Positions 52,883 through 61,793 of a DNA stretch of 64,000 nt are shown here, in pieces. Location: NCBI RefSeq assembly GCF_005860765.1, contig NZ_VCEI01000030.1, positions 186,001-250,000 of the forward strand. Reading direction: 5' to 3'. Under the pieces are notes generated by a model. The model was given only the letters and a program-made list of their open reading frames with translations. It had not been told where the DNA came from and did not search any database. The stretch's first letter is position 1, and each line of letters opens with the position of its first letter. The translations under genes were made by a program, and so were the position numbers. Origin of the DNA: Dyadobacter sediminis (GTDB taxonomy: Bacteria > Bacteroidota > Bacteroidia > Cytophagales > Spirosomataceae).

Positions 52883-53320
52883 ATGAAAGCAATAAACAAT
52901 ATTTCCGCCGGGCTTGCAGGTGCCGTTGTCCTCAATATCCTGCATGAAAGCGCAAAACAACTCTTCCCAAAAGCTCCGCGTGTGGATCTGGTCGGAGAAG
53001 AGGCCCTTTCCGACATTATGGAAAGTGCAGGCATGGAACCTCCCAAAGGCAATGCATTGTATGGTGCCACGCTGGCTGCCGACATTGCAAGCAATGCATT
53101 GTATTACAGCCTGATTGGCCAGGGTAAAAAAGAAAATATATTGTGGCGAGGAGCCGGAATCGGGCTTGCAGCAGGAATCGGCGCACTAACCCTCACAAAA
53201 CCGCTCGGCCTGAACGATGCGCCTGTAAACCGCACAAACACAACGAAAGCGTTAACCGTTGCCTGGTATCTCATCGGCGGACTGGTCACTGCTTTGGTAC
53301 TAAAAGGAACAAACAAATAA
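52883..53320 (+). CDS. Small membrane protein of unknown function
   Basis: The protein has 145 residues with hydrophobic stretches at about 5-20 (NISAGLAGAVVLNIL), 60-78 (LYGATLAADIASNALYYSLI), 90-105 (GAGIGLAAGIGALTL) and 123-140 (ALTVAWYLIGGLVTALVL). The pattern of short Gly/Ala-rich helices is that of a small inner-membrane protein. I know of similar unnamed proteins in Bacteroidetes but no function. It is a single-gene unit with a hairpin terminator. Confidence 0.8.
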   Translation: MKAINNISAGLAGAVVLNILHESAKQLFPKAPRVDLVGEEALSDIMESAGMEPPKGNALYGATLAADIASNALYYSLIGQGKKENILWRGAGIGLAAGIGALTLTKPLGLNDAPVNRTNTTKALTVAWYLIGGLVTALVLKGTNK

Positions 53321-53348
53321 AGTTTTCCAAAACGTAAGTAAACAATAC

Positions 53349-53390
53349 ATTCCCGGCATTTGGCATCACTGATCCAAATGTCCGGGAATG
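53349..53390 (+). terminator. Hairpin terminator after the small membrane protein gene
   Basis: CATTCCCGG (53349-53357) and CCGGGAATG (53382-53390) pair. The stem continues with ATTTGG/CCAAAT after a bulge of one or two bases. No strong T run follows, so it may act as a 3'-end stabiliser as much as a terminator. Confidence 0.6.
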
Positions 53391-53714
53391 ATGGTGTATA
53401 AGCATGGATTAAAATGATTTGGCAAAAGCGATGAATTGCTGCAAGCAATATTTACATCGTGACGATAAACCATTGTTTAAAATCAATGAAGGTAATTAGT
53501 TGTACCATTTACCATTTTAACTACTGTTACTTCTAATCACCAAAGTTAATTACCGATAGCTGTCTGTACTCAAAAAAGCCTTCGTATTGTCTGGTACGGT
53601 AGAAATAATTCACCTGAAAATTAAAAAATATTTTAGGTTTAAAGACTGTCTGCAACAATTATGAGCCATAAACGACGTCATTCAATGGTTTGATCAATCC
53701 GGTATTTTTCCTTT

Positions 53715-53743
53715 AATACCTAATCTGTTTGGATTATGGTATT
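53715..53743 (+). promoter_or_regulatory. Leader hairpin (copy 2) upstream of the second spike/lyase gene
   Basis: AATACC (53715-53720) pairs with GGTATT (53738-53743), and AATC (53722-53725) with GATT (53732-53735), around a TGTTTG loop. The loop region CTGTTTGGATTAT differs by one base insertion from the loop region of the hairpin at 19752-19774. Confidence 0.4.
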
Positions 53744-53947
53744 TATATAAGAATGCCGGCTTCAGAGAAATTATTATAATTATATTTGTTAGCCTTTCTT
53801 CTGCTTTTTCATAATCCATTAAACTTTTGTTATACTTCTGTACAATTGCGTGTTAATGCATCAATTCCGTATATCATTCAGTCTTTTTTTAAGATTTCAA
53901 TATATTTAAAAAAGAAAATAGTTTAATTTTGGCATGAACCAATTATA

Positions 53948-53980
53948 TTGTTTAGCAAAGTCAGGCAAGCAATATCTTTG
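53948..53980 (+). promoter_or_regulatory. Bacteroidetes-type promoter candidate for the second spike/lyase gene
   Basis: TTG at 53948-53950 and TATCTTTG at 53973-53980 approximate the -33 and -7 elements with a 22-bp gap. The gene would then have a 5' untranslated region of about 315 nt. TATATTTG at 53781-53788 is an alternative -7 that would place the conserved hairpin upstream of the transcript. Confidence 0.35.
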
Positions 53981-54304
53981 CAATGCGTTCAGTTATAATG
54001 AACACGCACACTTCGGGTTTTTTCCTGAATTTTATCAGATTTCAATTAAGTTTGGGTAAGAAAATTCAATATTCAGTACAGGATTGTTGTTTGAATGCCG
54101 AGCTGTATATAGACTCTTAAGTAATTTATCAAGTGTTGTTTCAATGTCTTTCTGAAAATACAATGAAAGATATTGGTGATTGGCAGCGCATTTATGATGA
54201 ACTTCAGATGAATATTACTACACTTTTCAACTTAACATTTAGTAAAATATATTCTATAACTCTGTACTGTATACTGATTTATAATTTTATTATTTTTTTG
54301 GCAG

Positions 54305-56512
54305 ATGTTAACACCTATAAAAGTTTTTGATTTCAGGCAGGAGCCTGCATATGTAAGCAATGATTTTTCCAGTTCAAGAGCAAGTGAGGCATCATACTAC
54401 GGATCAGACGGTTATTTGCATTTTACAGAACCGGGACAAGAAGGCCTTGCAATTAATGAAGATCTAGACAGCATCGCCTGGATTAAAGTAGGAATCACCA
54501 CCAGTACATCCGAAAATGTTTCTGCCATTGACAGGCCAGGCAATGCCATGAAACTGATAGAAACCGAAGGTTCGGGAGAACACCGGCTTTCACTGAACGC
54601 AACGGTTGTACAGGGCGAAATTGTCACCCTCAGCGTTTTCCTGAAGGCGGGAACGGCAAGTCGCGTACAATTCAGCTTTGCGAGTTCTGCAAGTTATACC
54701 GGAGGCAACCCGAGCGTCAAATTTGATCTTGCAGCCGGTTCGGTAATCTCCACCAGCTCCAATTTAGTTGATTTTAAAGCCAGTTATCAGGAAAATGGCT
54801 GGTGGAAACTTTCCATTACCGGAATGCCCGATCTTGATACAAATTCGGGATTGCACGTTTACCTTCTGAGTGACGGAGATTCGATAAACTACGAAGGCCG
54901 GGAAGACAAATTTCTATATATATCCGGCAGTCTGCTGGAACAAGGCGGCAATTCTACAGGACACCCTTTGCGGTATACTTACAATACTGCGGAAAACAGG
55001 CCCTATCTTGAAGGTGTGCTTATTGAGCCGGCAGCAATAAACCTTGTACCGTATTCACAGACACTTATCAACAGCAACTGGAGGAAACAGTATGCTACCG
55101 TTGAAGAAAGCGGAAGGAAATCGCCGGATGGTGAAAATCCGGCATACAGAATTCAGGAAAATAATTCATTTACTGCACATTATATTGTTCCAAGCCCGAT
55201 TATCGCTACGGAAATAGGAAGAACTTACACCATGAGCGCCTACCTGAAAGCAGGCGAGCGCAAATGGGCTTATTTCAATGTAAACGGACTGACTGTTCAT
55301 TTTGACATTGCAGAAGGTATCGTCGGAAATAAAAGCAGTATTTTTTCTTCTGTACTGGTTCAAAAAGTAAATAACGGCTGGTTCAGATGCGTTGCTACTT
55401 TTATCACTTACCTTCCGTATACTTTTACAGTAATCGGTCTGGAAGAACAGAATGGACGTCAGTTTTACAAGGGCGACGGATCAAGCGGAATATATGCCTG
55501 GGGCGTACAAGTAGAAAAAGGCTTGACGGCAACCAGTTACATCCGTACCAATGAAAGACCTGCAAAACGTGCTGCAGATGTTGTTACATTAATCAAACCC
55601 GAAAACAGCGGCCTGCATGATGTATTTATACAAAGAATGGATGGCGGAAAGTGGACAAGCAAGATCGATGGCAACTATGAAATACCGACTTCTGCCAGCG
55701 TAACGCAGGTGATCAACTTTTATGACTCGGATGAAAGCATCATCAGCAAGGAAGAAACGGCACAGAACCTGTTTCCGCAGGAATATGCAGAAGTTGGCGA
55801 AAGCGGCACGCTGATTACCTTCTTTGAAAGAATGTATAATGCACAGCATGCCAATAAAAAATGGTCATTGCTGAAAGCTATTAACAAATCCTCTCCCATT
55901 TATCGTTTTGAGGTCAAAAGCGGAGACGTATGGTATGGAGACATAAACAACCAGAACCGTGAACGCTCGGAATTTTACATGAAGAACTCAGATCTGCCTT
56001 TTGATCAGGACATCTGGCTTTCTTTTTCCATGCGCATAGCGGAAGGCGACGCACTGAACCTTGCCCCCACGGAGTTCTGTTATATCGGACAATTTCATGC
56101 AAGTCCCGACGAGAACGATGTGAATTCACCGCCAATTCTTGCTTTGCGGATGGATGGTCTGGATACCGTGAATGTTTTCACCTGCTCGACCATGGACAAC
56201 CCGCACAGGCAGAGTCCGAAATCGATCCTCAGAGGAAGCAGTCAGTTTACGCGTGGAGTCTGGCACAAGATTGTAATGCGTACGCGCTTTTCCACTACAC
56301 GAGGGCAACTGCAATGGTGGAAAAACGGAGAAGAGCTGATCAATCTCTCGGGTATTGAAATTGGTTATCCTGATAAAATCGGGCCATACTGGAAATTCGG
56401 GATTTACCGTTCGCCGATGCCGCAGACACTTACCATTGAATACGCCAATATGGAAATTTCCTACGATAATTCGCTTCGATCACGCATTGAAGGGCCATTG
56501 CTGATTGTCTGA
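54305..56512 (+). CDS. Leaderless two-module spike/CBM-like protein with heparin-lyase-like domain, copy 2
   Basis: The protein has 735 residues and is a full-length paralogue of the one encoded at 20168. It shares the opening (LTPIKVFDFRQ against LSPLKEFDFRQ), both spike/CBM-like modules (IAWIKVGITTSTS, VFLKAGTASRVQFSF, NGWWKLSITGMPD; then IEPAAINLVPYSQTLINSNW, NGWFRCVATF, TSYIRTNERPAKRAADVV) and the lyase-like domain. The active-site motifs are intact: RERSEF near 552, GQFHAS near 594, YWKFGIYRS near 694. There is no signal peptide. The DNA around the start aligns with copy 1 (TTGGCAGATG against ATGGCAGAAATA) with a 2-nt difference, so the start codons are not equivalent. No partner gene follows, only a strong terminator. 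Confidence 0.8.
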   Translation: MLTPIKVFDFRQEPAYVSNDFSSSRASEASYYGSDGYLHFTEPGQEGLAINEDLDSIAWIKVGITTSTSENVSAIDRPGNAMKLIETEGSGEHRLSLNATVVQGEIVTLSVFLKAGTASRVQFSFASSASYTGGNPSVKFDLAAGSVISTSSNLVDFKASYQENGWWKLSITGMPDLDTNSGLHVYLLSDGDSINYEGREDKFLYISGSLLEQGGNSTGHPLRYTYNTAENRPYLEGVLIEPAAINLVPYSQTLINSNWRKQYATVEESGRKSPDGENPAYRIQENNSFTAHYIVPSPIIATEIGRTYTMSAYLKAGERKWAYFNVNGLTVHFDIAEGIVGNKSSIFSSVLVQKVNNGWFRCVATFITYLPYTFTVIGLEEQNGRQFYKGDGSSGIYAWGVQVEKGLTATSYIRTNERPAKRAADVVTLIKPENSGLHDVFIQRMDGGKWTSKIDGNYEIPTSASVTQVINFYDSDESIISKEETAQNLFPQEYAEVGESGTLITFFERMYNAQHANKKWSLLKAINKSSPIYRFEVKSGDVWYGDINNQNRERSEFYMKNSDLPFDQDIWLSFSMRIAEGDALNLAPTEFCYIGQFHASPDENDVNSPPILALRMDGLDTVNVFTCSTMDNPHRQSPKSILRGSSQFTRGVWHKIVMRTRFSTTRGQLQWWKNGEELINLSGIEIGYPDKIGPYWKFGIYRSPMPQTLTIEYANMEISYDNSLRSRIEGPLLIV

Positions 56513-56553
56513 TTACCTGAACTGAATTTCAAGTCAAAAAATTCAATCGGTAT

Positions 56554-56596
56554 AAATGGCTGAAATTACTTGTGCCACAAGTAATTTCAGCCATTT
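56554..56596 (+). terminator. Long perfect hairpin terminator of spike/lyase gene copy 2
   Basis: AAATGGCTGAAATTACTTGTG (first arm, 56554-56574) and its exact complement at 56576-56596 make a palindrome with 21-bp arms. They are followed by TGCTTTTG. The length is unusual for a simple terminator. Confidence 0.85.
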
Positions 56597-56667
56597 TGCT
56601 TTTGTGTATTTCTGTTTTATGATAGTGCTTTCCTTCAAAAAGCAATAACGCCTTGCAACAAAAAGCA

Positions 56668-56696
56668 AAACGGGCCGGCATCATGCCGGCCCGTTT
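56668..56696 (-). terminator. Terminator of the susCD operon
   Basis: AAACGGGCCGGCA (56668-56680) and TGCCGGCCCGTTT (56684-56696) form a very GC-rich 13-bp stem. On the minus strand it is followed by TGCTTTTTGTT. It lies 30 bp after the susD-like stop. Confidence 0.9.
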
Positions 56697-56725
56697 CGTA
56701 ATACTATTAAAATTATTGTTTCCGA

Positions 56726-58315
56726 TTATTTTACATCCCAGAATAGCTTGGTTGTAAGTTTGTCATTTTCCCTTACAGCCGCATAATTGGTTGGATTGTA
56801 AGTTACTTCATTGCCCGGATAGTTCCATCTTACAGGAGGCGCAGTCTGGTTATTGGCATTGTCCACCTGGAACTGCAATGTCGGCATGTCCAGTCTGCGG
56901 ATATCAGCAAAGTTTTCGTAAGGCTGAACAACGTTATAATGCAGCCATTTCTGCATTGCGATCAGGCCTAGCTTGGCAGCAGGTGTTGTTGCTTTTGTCC
57001 AGCTTACAGCATCATTCGCAAGATAAGCCGTTATTTGTGCATCGGTTGGTGTTGCCGGCTTGGTACCTTGTGTTGCATTGCTCAAAGCAGCAATCGAAGT
57101 GTAAAATTGCACCGATTGTGAAATTGCCGTTTCGTAGGCTGTTTTTGCAGAAACATCATTGCCTGATCTCAGGAAGTACTCTGCTTTAATCAGGTTAATT
57201 TCAGGAGCATTGATGATTACACCTGGGAAGAACTGATTATGACTTAATACATAACGGTTGTAAATCGCAACATTGCCACTGTTGAAAAGAGCAGTCTGTG
57301 TAGCAGAGGTTCCCAGCGGATCAATACCGATGTAAGCACCTTTTGCATTCTCTCCCGGTTCGAACAACAACATTTCACGCGGATCGCTGGTAGCATTCAT
57401 AAAATCAATCATTTTTTTACCAGCCGTGTTACCATACCAACCACCCGAAGCAAGACCGTCCTGGAAACCTTTGGAGTTAATGTCAGTATTTATATCATAA
57501 ACATTGATCTGAATGTTTTGGTCATTTGTTTCCACAATCGGATAAGTACCCGGTGCATTCAGAATTTCAGCAATCTCAGTATTTGATCTTGCTTGAAAAT
57601 TGGCAGCCGCCGATACGCGGTTCAGCATGCGCAGACGCAGCGAGTTTGTAAAACGTTTCCAGGCAGTAATATTTCCTTTATTTACAAAATCCTGAGTCTG
57701 GAATGGTTTGACGTAGTTGGAGCTTACTGTAATAGTATTCAGTTCAGTAGCAATTGACTTCAAATCATCCAGCATCAATGTGTAAATTTCTTCAGCTGAA
57801 TCGAACTTCGCAGTTGAACCTACATAATCACCATTGTTTGTACTTAACATACCTGCTTGTGTAAAAGGAATCGCACCGTGCAAGTCAACCATACGCTGCG
57901 TATAGTTGTACAGATAAACTTTCGCAGTCAGCATGAAAATCTTTTTATCAGCCTGCTCCTGAGCCGAACTTGCATTATAGACTTTCTCAAGCTCGCGGTA
58001 TTGTGCCAACGTGTTATAATAGTTGAACCACATATCCTGAACACCTGCAGATGCAGGAACATACTGACCCGATTCGTTTGGCCATCCAACGGCCTGATTA
58101 TAACGGCTCAAAGTTGTTCTTAAAGTCACAAAGTATTGTCCGTAGCCTGGAAGAATATAATCTTTACTGGCATACATAAAGCCCGAATACTGCTTTTCAA
58201 CACTTGACTCTGCAAGTTTGGAAGGATCCGTATACCTTTCTGTAAATTCAGACTCCTTGCAGGACACTGCTGAGAACATAAGTCCTGCTAATATGAATGA
58301 TGCTATTTTTTTCAT
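56726..58315 (-). CDS. SusD/RagB-like nutrient-binding outer-membrane lipoprotein
   Basis: From the ATG at 58315 the protein has 529 residues; it begins MKKIASFILAGLMFSAVSC with a lipobox Cys at 19, followed by KESEFTERYTDPSKL. It belongs to the SusD-like 2 group: SGQYVPASAGVQDMWFNYYN, helical TPR-like repeats (VYLYNYTQRMVDLHGAIPFTQ, WKRFTNSLRLRMLNRV), and a closing NADIRRLDMP-type segment (here YENFADIRRLDMPTLQFQ). It caps the SusC transporter encoded just upstream and delivers a nutrient, often a glycan or peptide. The gap to susC is 20 bp. No glycoside hydrolase or regulator adjoins the pair. Confidence 0.95.
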   Translation of the reverse strand: MKKIASFILAGLMFSAVSCKESEFTERYTDPSKLAESSVEKQYSGFMYASKDYILPGYGQYFVTLRTTLSRYNQAVGWPNESGQYVPASAGVQDMWFNYYNTLAQYRELEKVYNASSAQEQADKKIFMLTAKVYLYNYTQRMVDLHGAIPFTQAGMLSTNNGDYVGSTAKFDSAEEIYTLMLDDLKSIATELNTITVSSNYVKPFQTQDFVNKGNITAWKRFTNSLRLRMLNRVSAAANFQARSNTEIAEILNAPGTYPIVETNDQNIQINVYDINTDINSKGFQDGLASGGWYGNTAGKKMIDFMNATSDPREMLLFEPGENAKGAYIGIDPLGTSATQTALFNSGNVAIYNRYVLSHNQFFPGVIINAPEINLIKAEYFLRSGNDVSAKTAYETAISQSVQFYTSIAALSNATQGTKPATPTDAQITAYLANDAVSWTKATTPAAKLGLIAMQKWLHYNVVQPYENFADIRRLDMPTLQFQVDNANNQTAPPVRWNYPGNEVTYNPTNYAAVRENDKLTTKLFWDVK

Positions 58316-58335
58316 TGTCATGGATCAGATTAAAA

Positions 58336-61300
58336 TTAGAAGCTGGCTCTCAACATTACACCCATGGTGCGGAATGACGGGTTGCTACCAGCATTGTTGA
58401 TGTTTTCGTACCATCTTGTACTCACGCTTGTCTGCTCAGCATCCAGATCTTTAATTGTTCTGTAAAGGAAGAACAGGTTACGACCGAATACAGAAACTGA
58501 GATATTCTGTGCCCCAATCTTTCTGCCGACTACAGCTGGCAAACGGTATGCAAGCGAAAGCTCACGCATTTTGAAATAAGTATTTTCTTTCACATAAAGC
58601 TCATAACGCGCATTTCCGTACTGAGGACCGCCCCAGTTATAAGTGCTGTTGTAGTAAGTAGCCTGAGAAACAATATTGGTATTTGCTTCACCTGTTGTCG
58701 TAACACCATCCATCAGCATTCCATCGTGGTAAACAGGCTGACCATTTGGCCCTGCAGTTCCGGTAGTTGCAATACCTTTCCCGTCTTCATTTACATAATA
58801 GGAAAGTCCTCCGTGCTCTGCATCCATGGCATTAAGGCTTTCCTCTGTCAAACCTCTTGATGTCATCCAGTTAATACCGGTTGGCATAATATGGCCGCCC
58901 ACACGGAAATCGATCACCGCGTCAAGTGTAAAGTTTTTATAGCTAAATGAATTCAGTAAACCACCAGTCAGTTTAGGCATTGCGTTACCTGCTTTAATCC
59001 AGTTATTACCATCCAGTGTGTAAAGTCCGTTCGGACCTACAATGCTCCTGCCCTGGCTGTCTTTCAATATACCGTGGACGAAAATATCTCCCATCGGACG
59101 ACCTACAACCGAGCGAATTTGTGCAGCATTACCATCAAAATCAGCATGAAGCAATTCAGTAGAGTTGTTTGCCAGCTTTTCAACTTTGTTTACATTTCTT
59201 GAAAGATTTAATGTAAGATCCCAGTTGAAATCATTTATTGTTTTAGCTTTCAACGGGCTTACATTAAATGCAACCTCAACACCCTGGTTACGTAAAGTAC
59301 CAATGTTTTCAAGAACGGTTCTTGCACCAGTTGTTGCAGCAATGCTCAAAGGAAGGATCTGGTCAACGATCTGTGCGTTGTAGTACGCGATGTCCAGGCC
59401 AATGCGGTTGTTGAACAATTTTGTTTCAAGACCAAATTCGAATTCACGTTTCTGCTCGGGACGAATCTTGTCATTTCCATAATCAGAGCTCATTGACGTA
59501 TAAAGAACCGACTGTCCGCCAGCTTGCTGGATTGACAAAGAACCTTGCTGGTACGCAATGTTCGCCTGATAAATCGTCGGGTAATTTCCTACAACACCAA
59601 AGGAACCTCTCAGCTTACCATAGCTCCAGAACGAAGGCAGATTTAATGCGTCAGAGAATACAAAGCTGGCATTCACAGAAGGGTAAACAAATGCATTGTT
59701 TCCTGTTGCAAGCGTAGAAGTACGGTCTCTGCGGATTGTTCCTTCAACAAAGAAAATGTTCTTGTAATCAAAGTTTACCGTTCCGATATAGGCATCACGC
59801 AACCAACGGCTTCTGGTTTGATTACCAGTTGGAATGTTTACACTGGCAGAAATATCAAAAAAGTTTACTGTACTAAGCCCTCCGTTTGTCGATCTCGACA
59901 CGAACGTGTTCAACTGCCTGTTAGCAGAGTATCCTCCCAGTAAGGAGATTGTAGCGTCATCCGAAAATTTCTTGGTATAAGTAAGAAGAACATCGCCATA
60001 TACATTATTGTACTGGTTGTTGTTCATTCCAAATCCACCTGTATATCCGAAAGCCAGCGGAGTAGTACTGTAATCCCAGTTTTCCAGTCTTTCAGATGTA
60101 TAGTCGGTTGCAATACGGCCACGCAGTTTCAGGCTTTCAAGGATTTGCCAATGCTGTGTAAGGCTGGCAATCACGCGGTCACTGTATTCATATGACTGGT
60201 TTTTTCTGGTGTTCCAGATATAGTCAGCGATATCACCTTTGAAACCATTGTAAATAATGTTTTCTCCCGGCGTAAGACTTGGGTTTGTACCCGTTACGTA
60301 TTTATAGCCAAGACTTGTCTGATATTTGTCAAAATACCAGTCAGCAGATTCAAAGCGGTTCATCATACCCGTAAAGTTGTTGATCATACGATCCACTTTG
60401 AAAGGACGGTTACGCGTATTTTGATTAACGTAGTTCACCATGATATCCGTTGTCAGCTTTTTGTTCAGGTTAAAGCTGGCGTTCAGGTTTGCGATGTTCT
60501 TGCTGTTCTTTGAATTGTAGCTGATCATCCCGTTATCCTGACGCGTGAACGAGAAACGGATGTTTGAGTTGTCGCTTGATTTTGAAATCGACAAGTTGAT
60601 GTTCGAGCTGCTTGCATTTTCAAACAGATCGGCATAGCTGTTCCCAGACGGAGAATATGGTCTGATTTTGCCGTCAAATGCCATTACCGGCTGTCCGTCG
60701 AATTTCGGCCCGAAGTTTACACTTGTACCCAGCAAGCCTCTTGTTTCCTTAACGCCATCACCATCGGTATCGTAGTAGATAAAACCTGCTGCATCCTGGC
60801 CACCATCGTTGTAGTTCAACGGATAACCCGGGCCTCTTACGTTCTGATATCTTGGCAAATAAGCAATTTTATCTACGTTGTAGCTTGCATTGAAATCAAC
60901 ACCGATTCCTTTTTTGCCTTTTCCGCTTTTGGTAGTTACAAGTAAAACACCGTTTACCGCTTCTGATCCATAAAGTGCAGCTGCAGATGCCCCTTTCAAT
61001 ACCGAAATATTCTCAATATCCGCAGGGTTCAAGTCCAGAAGACCGTTACCACGGATACGCTGATCGCCCCAGTAGTCACCATTACGGGATTCCCCGTTAC
61101 GGATTGGAATACCGTCCAGAACGATCAGCGGCTGTGTGTTACCTGTAATGGAGCTGAAACCGCGGATGTTGATACTCACACCGGAAGTAGCTCCGCCCGG
61201 CGTAGCGTTGATGGTTACACCCGGTGCTTTTCCGTAAAGAGCCGTTGCAAAGTTTGGCGAAGCCGTTTTGATCAGCGCTTCGTTGTTCACGATTGCCGTG

Positions 61301-61659
61301 GCATAACCCAGTGCACGCTGTTCCTTGGAAATACCAAGTGCCGTTACAACAACTTCATTCAATTGCGATGCGTCTTCGTTCAGAACGACATCCAGCGTTG
61401 TCTTGTTTCCTACCGGTGCTTCAATGGATTTGTACCCGATGAATGAGAATACAAGCGTACTGTTTTCAGAAGCAGCAATACTGAATTTTCCGTCTGCATC
61501 CGTCGTCGTACCGTTGGTGGTACCTTTAATCAGAACCGAAACTCCCGGCAAGGATTGGCCGTCGGAGCCCGACTTAACGGTTCCTGTAATCGTTTGAGCG
61601 AAAACAGGACTGCTCACTACCATCAGCATGATAGTAAGTCTTAGTAAAATTTTTCCCAT
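58336..61659 (-). CDS. SusC/RagA-type TonB-dependent outer-membrane transporter
   Basis: The protein has 1107 residues with signal peptide MGKILLRLTIMLMVVSSPVFAQ. A carboxypeptidase-regulatory-like domain (ITGTVKSGSDGQSLPGVSVLIKG and following, about 23-100) precedes the plug domain (about 115-225: VNIRGFSSITGNTQPLIVLDGIPI, GASAAALYGSEAVNGVLLVTTK). A 22-strand-type barrel fills the rest and ends in an aromatic strand (MGVMLRASF). SusC proteins import ligands captured by their SusD partner, using energy from TonB-ExbBD. It is first in the susC-susD operon. It lies 134 bp downstream of argB on the same strand; that gap is AT-rich and probably carries its promoter. Confidence 0.97.
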   Translation of the reverse strand: MGKILLRLTIMLMVVSSPVFAQTITGTVKSGSDGQSLPGVSVLIKGTTNGTTTDADGKFSIAASENSTLVFSFIGYKSIEAPVGNKTTLDVVLNEDASQLNEVVVTALGISKEQRALGYATAIVNNEALIKTASPNFATALYGKAPGVTINATPGGATSGVSINIRGFSSITGNTQPLIVLDGIPIRNGESRNGDYWGDQRIRGNGLLDLNPADIENISVLKGASAAALYGSEAVNGVLLVTTKSGKGKKGIGVDFNASYNVDKIAYLPRYQNVRGPGYPLNYNDGGQDAAGFIYYDTDGDGVKETRGLLGTSVNFGPKFDGQPVMAFDGKIRPYSPSGNSYADLFENASSSNINLSISKSSDNSNIRFSFTRQDNGMISYNSKNSKNIANLNASFNLNKKLTTDIMVNYVNQNTRNRPFKVDRMINNFTGMMNRFESADWYFDKYQTSLGYKYVTGTNPSLTPGENIIYNGFKGDIADYIWNTRKNQSYEYSDRVIASLTQHWQILESLKLRGRIATDYTSERLENWDYSTTPLAFGYTGGFGMNNNQYNNVYGDVLLTYTKKFSDDATISLLGGYSANRQLNTFVSRSTNGGLSTVNFFDISASVNIPTGNQTRSRWLRDAYIGTVNFDYKNIFFVEGTIRRDRTSTLATGNNAFVYPSVNASFVFSDALNLPSFWSYGKLRGSFGVVGNYPTIYQANIAYQQGSLSIQQAGGQSVLYTSMSSDYGNDKIRPEQKREFEFGLETKLFNNRIGLDIAYYNAQIVDQILPLSIAATTGARTVLENIGTLRNQGVEVAFNVSPLKAKTINDFNWDLTLNLSRNVNKVEKLANNSTELLHADFDGNAAQIRSVVGRPMGDIFVHGILKDSQGRSIVGPNGLYTLDGNNWIKAGNAMPKLTGGLLNSFSYKNFTLDAVIDFRVGGHIMPTGINWMTSRGLTEESLNAMDAEHGGLSYYVNEDGKGIATTGTAGPNGQPVYHDGMLMDGVTTTGEANTNIVSQATYYNSTYNWGGPQYGNARYELYVKENTYFKMRELSLAYRLPAVVGRKIGAQNISVSVFGRNLFFLYRTIKDLDAEQTSVSTRWYENINNAGSNPSFRTMGVMLRASF

Positions 61660-61793
61660 GAGTGGATGATTAATTTGAGGTATTAAAATTTAATACAATC
61701 TTAACAATTAATTTATTTAAATATGCCCTACTTCTTAAAAAAAATTATTAAATTATCGTCAAAAAGCGAAAAAGCCAAATTAAATGTACATGA

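Larger units (their letters stand above)
53321..54304. other. Long AT-rich leader upstream of the second spike/lyase gene
   Basis: This region of about 0.98 kb has no convincing gene. After the terminator at 53349-53390 it holds a hairpin at 53715-53743 similar to one in the leader of copy 1, promoter-like TAnnTTTG words at 53781-53788 and 53973-53980, and a long run of T before the gene start. A 65-codon frame at 54133-54330 ends inside the gene in another frame and contains a hydrophobic stretch; it is probably fortuitous. Confidence 0.45.
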
